The translations under genes were made by a program, and so were the position numbers. The notes under the pieces were generated by a model. That model searched no databases, was not told the origin of the DNA, and worked only from the letters and a program-made list of their open reading frames with translations. Positions 1 to 11,400 of a stretch of DNA of 64,000 nt are shown here, piece by piece; the stretch's first letter is position 1, and every line of letters begins with the position of its first letter. This DNA is from Cordylochernes scorpioides (taxonomy: Eukaryota > Arthropoda > Arachnida > Pseudoscorpiones > Chernetidae): the NCBI GenBank assembly GCA_030710605.1, contig CP092884.1, positions 17,155,483-17,219,482 of the forward strand, in the 5' to 3' direction.

Positions 1-96
1 TACACTCTGTCCTCCCCCACACAGGGATTCTGTTTTTGGCGCCTGCCACATGACAGTGGGGGCAGCTGGAGTCCACCCCTCTTTCCACAAATTTAA

Positions 97-889
97 TATG
101 GAATCCTGGCCTTGTCATCCATTTTACAATATGTAATATTTTCTAGGAAATTTAAATCTGAACAATTCAATTTTATTAATTTTGATTTTAAATTATAAAC
201 TTTCTAAATTAAACTAGAGAGACCACGATATTCATGGTAAACGGTTTGCGGATTTCGACAAATTAGAAAGAAGGAATCATACCGCTATAATAATAAAAAG
301 AGTTGCGGCGATATATGATTCCTTCTTTCTAAGACCACGATATGTTGATTCCTTATAAATTCCGCGGGGGAGAGTTTTCAATAAATTTTGAAGCTATCCT
401 GTTAACTAATAAACAGCTAAACCTGTTAATTTAACAGGTTATGTTAACAAGTCGTCAATCAGAACGTCGAAAAGCCGCACTTATATAGCTATCATATTGG
501 TGTCATTTCTGTAATTACTGTGTTTTTTATTTGTATTGTAATGGTTATATATATTTTAGGTACAGTAATATCTGTATCTATTACTGACATTTTTAAAATT
601 TAATAATCAAACAGGCGTGATATTGAAATATTTGCGCTATTAGAAGAGGAAACAAACAAAACAAAAACAAATTAGAACTTAAAATTAATTATTTACAAAT
701 TTTAATTTATGAATCGACAGAGTTCATAAAATTTATATAGACAAAGTGGCTGATGTACCTGAAAAGTTCGGATAGTCGTAGATAAGATGAAGAGCAGTTT
801 GTTCAGTTTCTCCGCAGAAACAATTTGGTGTCTGATAGACATATTTTATGAGAATTATTTTTGGAATTTTTCATGTTATGTGACAAATT
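97..889. other. Noncoding AT-rich stretch with two palindromes
   Basis: No convincing coding frame is visible. It holds a perfect 19-bp inverted repeat (263-281 and 314-332) inside a segment bounded by 12-bp direct repeats, and a 10-bp palindrome at 420-440. The right end passes into the decayed LINE. Confidence 0.5.
263..332. repeat. Perfect 19-bp inverted repeat (hairpin)
   Basis: The arm TTAGAAAGAAGGAATCATA at 263-281 is exactly reversed at 314-332, with a 32-nt loop. The sequence AGACCACGATAT occurs at 220-231 and again at 332-343, so the hairpin segment looks like a small insertion with a 12-bp target duplication. Confidence 0.75.
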
Positions 890-2030
890 GAGTGACTATA
901 AAAAATTTGGATGGAACTGTGTAGGAATTCCGTTTGGAAAAATAGTGCGAATTGTATAATTAGCATTATATAATCAGTTAAGAATAAATACAATAATGCA
1001 ATAAAAAAGCTAAAAGAATCAATTGGCGGCTTTTTATAGATGAAAACTTTACTAATAATCCCTTTGGAAACGCATTTAAGATTTTTAGTAAATTGAGAAC
1101 ATAAAATAAACAAAAGGGAATACCCATTATCGATAAATCACCAGAAAATTTAAAAGAACAAAAGATGATTGAATTAATGAACAAGTTAATTCCAGACCAC
1201 AGTCAAAATTTTGACGACTTCAGTCAACAATCAACAAGAAGATACAAACCACAAATTAATAATAAATGCAGAGTACCTATCGAAGTAGAAGAAATAAAGA
1301 AATTAATTCCAATATTGATGTTAAAAAGGCGCCTGGTATAGATAGCATAAGCAATAATATGATCAAATATGCTTCCCCCAAAATTGTATCGTTGCTTAAT
1401 GAATTATTTAGAAAATGTATTCAAAAAGGATATCATTCTTATGATTGGAAAAGAGCAGCTCTAAAAATAATCCCTAAACCTAACAAAACGAACGTTGAAA
1501 TTGTTAAAAGCTACCGACCTATATCTCCAATATCAAATCTCTCCAAGATTTTTGAAAAAATACTAAAAAATAAAATTTATGAATTTTATAAAGAATTTTT
1601 TTTTTAAACAATTGACAGCCTGGATTTAAAAAAACGAAATCAACGATAACATGTTTGGAAAAAATAACAGAGGTTATATTAGAACATAGACAGAACCATT
1701 TAGTGTCGTTAATTGCAATCAATATAGAGAGTGCATTTGGCAATGCATGGTAGCCATCTCTTTTTAAAAGAATAGATCAAAATAATATACCCGCTTATTT
1801 GATAAAATATTGCAATCTTTCTTGAATAATAGAAAAACAAGTTTTACTTATGGTGATAAGAAGGTTAACAAAATATTTTCAAAAGGCTGTCCTCAGGGCG
1901 GGGGGGACCACTGTCTCCATTGCTATGGCTGATATTACTGAATGATTTATTGAACAAAATGCAAATACCCAATTCTCAAATACTATGAATAGAGGTTCCT
2001 TTATCAAGTAGTAGAGGTATGTGTACATTA
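890..2030 (+). pseudogene. Decayed R1-clade-like LINE, reverse transcriptase fragment
   Basis: The frame at 1266-1607 contains the N-terminal RT signature of R1/jockey-type LINEs: KAPGIDSISNNMI, then IPKPNK and SYRPISPISNLSKIFEKIL. Further on, around 1885-1950, a broken GCPQ block and a trace of a hydrophobic LLNDLL segment correspond to the later RT motifs. The region before 1266 matches, in broken frames, the linker ahead of the RT in the better preserved LINE at 54412-56345, so both are copies of one family. Frameshifts and stops are numerous and the endonuclease is missing, so this is a dead 5'-truncated copy. Boundaries are approximate. Confidence 0.75.
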
Positions 2031-2060
2031 TTGGATAGTTCAGCTCGAACGAGCAATTGT

Positions 2061-3075
2061 TCAACGAAAGTTATGCGATGTAGCACCTACTGTTGTGCCG
2101 TCTCGTGGGTCGGGACAGGCCTGGTTTGGTGCCGTGGTCGGAGTACCCATGGGACAGTTAGGGTTCACCGCTTGCGCTGGGCTCGTGGTGTAGAGAGGGT
2201 CAGGGGAGCAGGTAACATGCGCCCGCGTGCTGTTAACTCGGAAGGGTGCTGGAGAGGACAACACAGTTCTTTCGTGCTGTGTAGAAGGTGTTGCTCGATA
2301 CACAGGTCTTGGACGGCTCTGTGCAGGGCTTTTGGGGCACTGGGCGTGCCAGTGCATGGTGCCACAATACCTGCATGGTGATGGGGGTGGATTGGCAGCG
2401 TAGTTTGGTCGTGCTGACAACGATCGCTGAGCACTGTACCTCGGTGACGGTGCGAAAGAAGTGTTGGAAGTTGTTCTGGTCGTCTGTTGGCACTTGTGAA
2501 ACACTGTGGGTTCCTCTTATTCGCGACACTAAATCATATCACTCTTGGAGGGTGGTCGGTTGAACGGAAGCGACAATGCGCTGATCAGCGACAGGTAAAC
2601 CATCAGTCAAGGATTCTATTAGAATTTTGTGGATAAGATTTAGCTGTAGGCCACTCACCTTCTTTTTTTTTTATAATACTCCTTTAACGAGGAGCGATAC
2701 GACAACTTGATGGCCAGGAATCGTGCGAATAACGCATCAGTTGTTTCAGGAAAGAGGTAAATCAGGGCTGCCTTGCTTCACCGTAGTATAACCTATCTAA
2801 TTTTAGGCTGCCGTGTTGGTAGCGTATTGTAATTGGGCCCGATCTTCTTGGGCGTCGTAGTTGGTGAAAAAGATCTGCGCCTCGTAGGAACCATTGTAGC
2901 GCGGTAGTTCCACTTCTCGCGCAGGAGCAGACAGCTGGTGCAGCGTCCTTGTCAACCTCCCCAAAGACATTTTAAACCACCGGCGGGGGCGGGGCGTCGT
3001 TCTCCTTGCTGGGTGTGACTTCCTGCGGCCTACCGAGGGTGTTTTATATCTTGGGAAAAGTGGTGTTTTCGCCAC
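2061..3075 (-). pseudogene. Ty3/gypsy-like gag fragments
   Basis: Two minus-strand frames belong together. At 2803-3075 a 90-residue frame holds a gag-like segment (PRYNGSYEAQIFFTNYDAQE). At 2061-2504 another ends in a retroelement zinc knuckle, CRYCGTMHWHAQC, with spacing CX2CX3HX4C, followed by a Pro/Ser-rich tail. The region is much GC-richer than its surroundings. No protease, RT or integrase follows on the minus strand: below 2060 the sequence is a plus-strand LINE. Either the LINE junction truncated the element or only the gag end was retained. Assignment to gypsy rests on the knuckle and gag style, so it is moderately secure. Confidence 0.55.
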
Positions 3076-3099
3076 TTTCAGAATTGAGATCGGACTCCA

Positions 3100-3760
3100 G
3101 GTGCTCCTGGTAATCCTCCTCTATTTCCTGTTCCAGTTTCCTGTTTTCTGTACAGTCAGTACCTTGTACTTGTACCTTGATGTCAACTATCCTGTCGACT
3201 CTTTGTCGCTAGCTGTGATATCTTGGAACCTCAAGGACCAGTGGTATCTGATACTAGATGAGCCTCGGTGTCACCACTACCGTGCAGTCGTGGGGAAGAC
3301 AACACAGCTTGAACAATGGTGAAATAAGCAAACAGATATTCCACAGAAGTAGCGGCTGTCGTCAAGAAGGAATGGAAAGAGGAGGATTCAGGCAGGGAAG
3401 GAATTCCTGGCGATCGATGTGACGTGGACCAAGGCTCTCGCTGACGGAAGAAAACGAACTAACTATTTAGGTTTGAGAGCTTCCTTTTATAGCTTACACG
3501 GGTCCAGGCAGGTCACTGCCCTTTCTGATGTAATTAGGGGAAAGTTACATCAGCCAAGAGTGCTATGACCTCGTAAAAATTTTAACTGGGTTTTTAAAAC
3601 CCTCATTTCCTATTCGTACTAGGCCTGATTAGTTTTAGACTTAGGTTTCTCTTGTAATTCTCCATTCCTTCTATCTGTATAGTTGCTATACTTTATTACA
3701 GTCTTAAGCGGCACAGATTGATGTTATTTGATGTCTCATAGTTGCAGTAAATAGCAAGTT
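3100..3760 (-). repeat. Probable LTR or 5' region of the gag fragment
   Basis: Read on the minus strand, this stretch has a TATA box (GCTATAAAAGGAAGC, around 3486-3500) followed by a leader leading to the gag frame at 3075. That is the arrangement of an LTR promoter. Exact LTR ends and a second LTR were not found. Confidence 0.35.
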
Positions 3761-3891
3761 ATTAACATTCACGTTGTGACATATGTGGTATCACATATTT
3801 GGATATATTACAATAATTCCAGGGTCTTAAATCATCACAAGTATATTTAATAAATTCTATTATTATTGTAAGTTTACATCATCTTTTTTTT

Positions 3892-4206
3892 TGTCGCGGA
3901 GATAAATAAAGGGAAAATTTGGAACAATTAAATTATTATAAGGGGGTATTTACTTTCAGTTCTGCAATAATATTATATACAAGAGGTATTTATAGGGAGA
4001 TAGTCAAATAATATAAAAACTTATCCCAAGGTAAAATAATAATAATAATGAGTGTTCCGCTACCGAGGCATCTCGTTTTCCTTATTTGCCGATAATATTC
4101 CGAGAGCCCCTCACACCTGTGGTCGCCCCCCCTTAACGGAGTCCAGCGATAATTGACAGGTGTCCCATGAGGCTTCCTTTGGCCGGGGCTGTAGAGCTAC
4201 TTGACA
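3892..4206 (-). repeat. 3' LTR of gypsy element
   Basis: About 315 bp, TGTCGCGG to TTGACA, aligning with 7676-8018 throughout apart from small indels. Confidence 0.85.
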
Positions 4207-4406
4207 TTACTCCCTTCTTAGAGAAAGCAGCTACCCGCTGAATGGCTTGTTTCAGCTTTTGTTCTGGAAGGAAGTCAATCACGGCTAGTGTTCCCTTTCA
4301 GAATGGAATGTTGTTCTTCAGGGTCCAGGTAGAGCTTCATCCAAATGACATTGACGATATTATTGGCTTTCCCTGATCGGGGTGACGGGTCCACGGGCTC
4401 TACTTC

Positions 4407-7028
4407 TTACGTAACTTCTGAAAGCTTCTTGGTCACCTTGTGGGGAACAAAGTATCTCTTCAGTAGAATTTTTGACAGCCCTACTTTACGGATGTGAGTA
4501 AAATCCCACACAAGATCATCCTTCTGGTAATAGACTGGAGTATGTTTCTGGTCATAAAGTCTACGGTCTTTCGTCTGTGATTGTAGAAGGCGTGATCGGG
4601 AGAGTTGACGCGCTTCCTCAGCTCTCGTCATAAGTTCTTCAACGTAGTCGTTGGAGGTAGTTCAGCATCTATGTAGGTCTCGGCCTCGCGAGCGTGGACA
4701 AGAAAGAACGGAGTGTAACCGGTCGCCTCTTTTTAGCAGTGTTGTAAGCAAAAGTTACGTAGGGTAGAACTTGGTCCCAGTCCTTCTGCTCAACACCTGT
4801 GTACATGGACAACATGCCTCTCAGAGTTTTGTCAGGCCGTATGTCTGGGGATGGTAGGCCATTGTAAATCTGTGCACAATTCCACAGAGAGCATTGGTTT
4901 CTTTTATTACTTGAGAAATGGATTTTTTTTCCGCGATCTGTTATCATTTCTCTAGGAACTCCATGCTACAAGATAACGTCTTCAACCAGGAGCTTAGCTA
5001 TTTCGATTGCTCCTCCGTCTGGGATCGCTTTCGTTATGGCATACCTTGATATATAATCAGTGCACACAATGATCCAAAGGGTTTTCATCTTTAGAAATGG
5101 GAATCTTCCAAGGAGTTCCACCCGACCATATAAAATGGCTTTTCTACAGGTGGTATGAATACAAGTTGTCCAGCCAGACGTCGAGGTAATTTCTTCCTCA
5201 GTTAACCCTCCGGCAATGGCTTACATATTGGCGAAGAGTTCTATAAAGGCCAGGCCAAAAGAATCGGTTTCTTCACTTTGTCATACGTTCGGGCGAAACC
5301 CAAATGCCCAGCTGTAGGAGTGCCATGCAAATCTGCCATAACTTCCTATCTTAAGTGCTTGGGAATCATCATTAGCCAAGGTCTTCCAGTTGTGCTATAG
5401 TTTTTCTTGTACAAGATGCCGTCGGTAATGCTGTATTCTTTTCTGGTGTAGCCCGAATTTAAATTATCGATTATTTGAGCTAAATCCGGGTCTTTAGTCT
5501 ACTCTATATCGACGTTGGTTGGTGACATCACAGCACTTGGTTGATCGTTCTCAAGCAGGCTCCTTGACAGACAATCGGCATCCTTATGTTTACGTCCGCT
5601 CTTGTAGTTAACGGTCACGTCAAATTCTTGCAAATTCAGGGCCAGGAGGATATTTCTGCCCTACCAACCAACATAGAGAATGATGGTCAGTGACAACCGT
5701 GAACGGTCCACCAAACAAATATGGACGGAATTTGCTAACAGACCAGACTACAGAAAGGCATTCTTTTTTTTTGTTGTAGAATAGTTATTTTCAGCCTTTC
5801 TCAAGCTTCTAGATGCATAAGCTATAGGCCGCTCCTTTTCACCTTGTATTTTTAGGAGAGCAGCTCCAATTCCATTTCCGCTTGCATCCATGTGTAGTGG
5901 GTATCAGCGGATTCATCAAAGTGTTCCAAAACAGGCTCTAAAAATATTGCTGTTTTAATCACTTCAAACGTTTTCTTTTGAGCTGCATCCCAATAGAATT
6001 GTTTTTCATTCTTCAGTAGGTCATACAAAGATCTAGCTTTGTCGGCAAAGTTCTCAATAAATATTCGGTAAAAGGAACATAATCCAAAAAAGCTCCTCAG
6101 TTCAGAGATATTTCATGGCCTCGGAAATTCTGATACGGCTTCAACTTTATCTGGATGAATTCTATTGGCGTCAACAAGGTGTTCTAAAATCTTTATCCTC
6201 CTTGATCCAAGAAGACACTTTTTGTAGTTCAAGCTTATTCCAGTTTTCTGGTTGCACCGTAATACCAGTTGTAGACGACGTAGATTTTCCTTAAAAGGTA
6301 GGTGCGTAAACCACGATGTCGTCCAGGTAGCCAAGGCAAATGTTCCATTTAAGACTACCCAGGATACTGTCTATCATCCTTTCAAACGTTGCTGGAGCAT
6401 TGCAGATTCCGAAAAGCACTACTCTGATTTCCTACAGCCCATCTGGAGTGATGAAGGCAGTTTTCTCCCTGTCCTTTTCGTCCACTTCAATCTGCCAATA
6501 CCCGGACCGAAGATCTATCGTGGAGAAGTAACTAGAGTCGGCTAAACTGTCCAAGGCATCGTCAATGCGTGGCAGCGAGTGAACATATTTTTTGTTGTCT
6601 TATTTAATCGACAATCTCCAGGTCCCATCTTTCTTTCGAACTATAATAACTGGTGATGACCAAGAACTTTCAGAGGGATTCAGAATGTGATTCTCAATCA
6701 TCTTGTTCACTTCATCTTGAATTAGTCGTCGTTCACTTTGTGTTACTCTATAGGGTCGCTGTTTGATAGAAGAATGGTTTTCTGTGCTTATTTTGTGCTT
6801 CACAGTACTGGTGGGCTTAATAGGAGTACTCCCAAAGTCAAATATATCAATGAATTCGTCAAGGCATGAAACAAGCTGTAACCTTTGAACTTCAGTCAAC
6901 CCTGGATCCAGAGTAAGGTTTATCTTCTGTGACCATTCACATGACTTTAGCTGCTTTTCTTGTAACTTATCTCTGAGTTCGATAAGACTGCAAATATTCA
7001 CATTCTCATAACTCTCCATGGCGCACAT
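4407..7028 (-). pseudogene. pol of gypsy element (RT, RNase H, integrase), broken
   Basis: The frame 6600-7028 carries the start of the RT: KQRPYRVTQSERRLIQDEVN and SSWSSPVIIVRKKDGTWRL. The catalytic YLDD box is visible in another frame near 6310-6335 (GYLDDIVVYA). RNase H traces lie around 5600-5900. At 4669-4947 an integrase segment reads LSMYTGVEQKDWDQVLPYV, and 4407-4631 is the characteristic integrase C-terminus (AEEARQLSRSRLLQSQTKD). Many stops and frameshifts intervene. Motif order and spacing are normal for gypsy pol except that protease is gone. Non-functional. Confidence 0.85.
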
Positions 7029-7671
7029 GGTCGATCCTGCGCTGCTTGATGGTTGCCAGATGACGGCAAAACTTCACGATCTTGTCTACCGTCTGTATGT
7101 CTTTCGTCACCAATACCTGGTATGTGTCCTCCGAAATTCCCTTTATAATGTGAGCAACTATCCCACCTTCTTCCATGCGAGGGTTCACCTGGTGTCAGAG
7201 GCTGAGGATCTCCTGGATGTATGACTCGTTGGATTCCTCGGCCTTCTGTGCTCTTGACTTCAGAACTTCCTCGGCTCGTCGAGCAGAATCCTCTTGAAGT
7301 CCGAACACACCGCGGAATGTGTTTTCAAAGCTTCTCCACGAGTTGAGTGATTCTTCGTTATTATCAAACCACCTTCCAGCAGTTCCGTTCAAGTAAAAGG
7401 CGGCGTTGACAATCTTCATGGTCTCGTCCCATCTGTTGTACTTCGACACTCTCTCGTACTCCTTCAACCACTGTCCAGGGTTTATATTTCCATCTTCAGA
7501 AAAGGTAGATGGATCTCGTTGGCGCTGGCAAGAGAGGTAGGATCCGCTAACAATACCTATGTGGTCGTCTTCTATTTTTATTCGTTGTGGCAAAGGTTTA
7601 AGAATTGGTTCACGTCCCTGTAGACGACGACTTCTTTGAAGTTCCGTCACGTTACCCAGCTTCTCCGCCAA
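7006..7671 (-). pseudogene. gag of gypsy element (3892-8018)
   Basis: The 7195-7671 frame gives a capsid-like protein with the motifs DPSTFSEDGNINPGQWLKEY and FYLNGTAGRWFDNNEESLNSW, typical of arthropod Ty3/gypsy Gag. A second frame (7006-7188) continues with the C-terminal capsid segment MEEGGIVAHIIKGISEDTY. A frameshift around 7190 separates them. No ATG opens the first frame; it runs from the LTR edge at codon TTG. The CCHC knuckle that should follow is absent because the sequence passes directly into the RT region. Confidence 0.8.
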
Positions 7672-7675
7672 AATA

Positions 7676-8018
7676 TGTCACGGAGATAAATAAAGATATG
7701 GCAAATTTTGAAATAATAAATTTATTATAAGGATGTATTTACCTTTTTTAGTTCTCAAATAAAATTATATACAAGATGTATTTATAGGGAGAGAGAGAGA
7801 GTCAAATAATAAAAGTTATCCCAAGGTAAAATAATAATAACAAGAGTGTTCAGCTACCGAGGCGTCTCGTGTTCGTTTTCCTTATTTGCCGATAATTTTG
7901 CGAGAACCCCTCACACCTGTGGTCGTCCACACCTCCCCCCTCCCCCAACGGTGCCCAGTGATGATTGGCAGGTGTCCTATGGAACTTCCTGTGGCCGGGA
8001 TTGTAGAGCTACTTGACA
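7676..8018 (-). repeat. 5' LTR of gypsy element
   Basis: 343 bp, TGTCACGG to TTGACA. It has a longer GA run near 7794 and a longer C-rich block near 7930 than its partner. Confidence 0.85.
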
Positions 8019-8429
8019 ATTTCATCCCTGCTCCGCTCCACTGGCGCAGGAAAAACCATTTGGTCTTTCTCTGTGTATAATTCTTTTTTTTTCTAGCCCA
8101 AAACTAACCTGATATACCTTAATCTAATTAAATTAACGTAGCATATAAACTAACATAAAACCTTGCGTCGTCATGGAGATGTGACTTTGAATACCCGGGA
8201 CCAGGTTTTGAGACCTTCTAAAAAAATTAAAATATTTTTTACTGCGGCTAAAATGTGTAGCTTTATAACAAACTATAAACGGGCGAGCCTTCGGGCGAAA
8301 ACTTGGACTGGCTTGTTTTGCGCTAAAAATCGACCTTTAGAGTATTTAATGGGTTGATATTCGGGTACTCAAAATTCCATAGTTCTCTTCCCGTCGATTA
8401 TTTGATTTTTTTTTGTTTGTTTGTTTCAG
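8019..8429. other. Noncoding stretch before the first recognised host exon
   Basis: No coding frame or repeat is recognised. The right end is a pyrimidine-rich tract (about 8398-8427) that serves the exon at 8430, so it is at least partly intron. Confidence 0.4.
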
Positions 8430-8464
8430 GAGGTGAACTCCTAGATGACCAGCCACCAATTGAA
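8430..8464 (+). CDS. Host gene exon A (35 nt)
   Basis: It follows a long T-rich tract ending TTTGTTTCAG and ends before GTGAGT. Only one frame is open; it reads [11 protein letters not shown] after a two-base split codon and ends in phase 0. Confidence 0.6.
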
Positions 8465-11400
8465 GTGAGTACTTGAAAAGTAAAAGAAATATTTTTCCTT
8501 TCATTCATAGAGTCAATAAATATATACAAAACAGATTTTTTTCTACGAACCAGATTTCTTCTCGTATGTTGAAAATTCAGGCAAGAAATTTCTTCATTTT
8601 GATGTAATTGGATATTTTATAATTAGAGAAAAGAGTAATTTAAACTTCAATTTTGACGTCACACAATATTAGAGATAATTATTAATTTGAATTGAGTTTA
8701 TTACATAAAATATATATTTTCTCCATAAACGAATTATCTGGTGGCGTAAACCTCCCCGACAATCTAAATTCCAAAATGACTTAAACAGACCTAACTCAAA
8801 TACCAAGTAGAGTCAAACTCCAGGATAGAAGAAGTATTCAAATTATATGCAGGATCTCATATAAAATTCTACAGAATTCATATATCGAAGCTTTCATATA
8901 TTGTTTTATTTGATGTGGGATAATATTCATGAACGGAATGGGCATTATTATTTTAAAATGCTTTTGGTTGATATTCTTTATGAAGATCGACCAAGGCCTA
9001 TGCTACCCCTACGCTAACTTTGGTATAAATTCGGACAAATGAACCAACCTGTACACCATCGTTTGGGGCATGACCCTCATCAGTACAGATGCAACTTCGA
9101 CTCAATATCATCCTACGAGAAACTTATGTTCATCTATTCAATAATATATACATTTATTCGATTTTTTTCATACTTTCATATATATTAAGAGGTAATAATA
9201 GGTAAATTTAGTTATTGAAATCAGTGAAAAATATTATTTCAGATTTATTGATATTTATGTTTACCACAGGATGACAAGCTCCCACCTTCGGCACCTCCCA
9301 ATTCGCCACTGATTAGACGAAAGCCCGCAACCGGCAGGTAAGATTTTTCTCCGTTTAATGGTCCAAGTCATATTTACTGATCCATTCCAGGAACCATTCC
9401 GGCTTCGACCGCAAAAGCCCAGTCACCAAACGCCTAAACAAGGTTAGACAGTGCCTAAAAGCCTTTAAGTCCTTACTGGGAGCAAGAGAACGCGAAGGTA
9501 ACTATGACATTCACCTACTCTTGACTTCAAATTAGACACTCGATGATTAGAAATCCAAGACCAATGACTCTAACATTATAGAGTAGAGTAGTAAAAATGT
9601 TAAATAATTATATATGTGAAAATAGAATATGTAAATTGATCGGTGCTGCAACGCATGGATTATCGCATCGCTCCTGTAAATACAGTATTTTGTTTTTCCT
9701 TTATATAATAATCGGGACTTTGTAGATCAACTTTCTGTACAAGTGTCTGACGTCCTTTATCAAAAACTGGCCAAATTCAAGGGATAACTCAAGACAAATA
9801 CGGTCCTCCTTTTCAGAGGCTTTGAAATCCCAAACAGCAAGAGAAACTATATATAACAAACAAAGTAGCGAGAAGAATTTTTAAATATAGCGCAACCTTT
9901 TAATGAGGGAAATATTACAGATGTACACCAAATTATTGCTGAGAGGATCAGAGTGTTAAGAGAGGAGAATAGAGGAGATTAGAGTCAATAATATTATAAA
10001 TAATAAAAAATCAATAATTATAAAAACGTCGGACGAGAAAGAACATAATTTTATACTAGAGGAATTATGCAAATCAACCCTAATAACATATCTATGCAAA
10101 ACATTTATTCCGACCAGAAGAGATCCTACGATAATGGTTAAAGGTGTTATTCTGCACTAAATCTAACACCTCGACCTACAATATAGTTTTACGAGTCTCT
10201 CTTAAAAGGTTTATCAAACCATTAAGAAATTAAAAATAAAATATATACACTTATTGTGAACGCTGCGTTGTTGTAGATCGGCTTTTGGTGAAGCAATGCC
10301 AGAAATGTCTGCAATTTAACCCCACCCACAAAATGGCATAATGCCCTAACACCTTAATATGCAGGAAATGTGGAGTTCGGGGAGTTCATGATTGCTCAGG
10401 AGTTCCCAAATGTTTCAATTGTTTTCAAAACCCTAAGTATAGAAACAGCCATTATCACACAGAGCAATTCAGAGAAATGTCATATATATATAACACAAAT
10501 AGACAGAATAATCGAAAGAACAAGTTATTTCCCAAATGAAAAATCAAGTAACTAACTATTCCAAGTCAAACAGGATAAAATTCAACTTCCGTTAATTAAG
10601 TGTGCGCAACAAAATCTAAGAAAAGGCATAAACGCAACAGATGAGCTCCTGGCTCAGATAGCTAACGACCCACCAGATATATTATTTATTCAGTATAATA
10701 CAGTAAACAATGTTGCTATTTTTGGCGGAGACGAGCATTCAGTTTTAACAGCTAAAGGAAACAAGATAAATTCGGCAACCATAATTTTAGATAAAGGATT
10801 CAAATTCAATAAGATTAAATCACCAACTCATTTTGTACAACAATTTCAATTCATTTCTCAACACCTCAACACGATATTTACGTGTAAACGGAGGACAATT
10901 GTGGTTAAAATATATATTTTTTACTGGTCAGGGAGATTTATTTTCTGTTTATAATATTAGGGTTTTGTATAATAAAAGCCTCCATTATTAATCTTAGGTG
11001 TATGTTTTTAATACTTATGTAATGGACTATTGTTTGTTTCAAGATGAAGGAGTTAACGGTGTTGCAAAATTTGCTTAGTCGGAAATCCATTTATTTATTT
11101 ATTGTTACAAAAAGCACGAAGTCCAAAGGACTATTGTGCTGTGCCAGTATTATTTACATATATATGATTAATTATTTACACGATGGATTAGTAGTGTTTT
11201 GTAAATTATTGCACAAATAGTTCTAAACTTAACAAAGTTCTCATAAGATAGAGTATATACACAAAGAGAATTTGGTAATGTTTCAAAGTATCTACATACA
11301 ATTTGATAAGTCAGAGGGCAAGTTAAAAGAAGATTCTCTGGTGATTCAACATCTAAGCGGCATTCACAAGTTGGATCATTGCTAACATTCAGTTTGAATA

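Larger units (their letters stand above)
3892..8018 (-). mobile_element. Ty3/gypsy retrotransposon, internally deleted, both LTRs present
   Basis: Two homologous LTRs face the same way: 3892-4206 and 7676-8018, each starting TGTC(G/A)CGGAGATAAATAAAG and ending ACTTGACA. The element is on the minus strand, so 7676-8018 is the 5' LTR. Immediately inside it lies a candidate primer binding site beginning TTTTGGCGGAGAAGCTGGG. Gag, RT, RNase H and integrase remnants follow in order toward 4407. The zinc knuckle and protease are missing between gag and RT. The bases flanking the two LTRs (TTTTT and ATTTC) do not form a target duplication. The LTRs have diverged by small indels and substitutions, so this is not a recent insertion. 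Confidence 0.85.
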
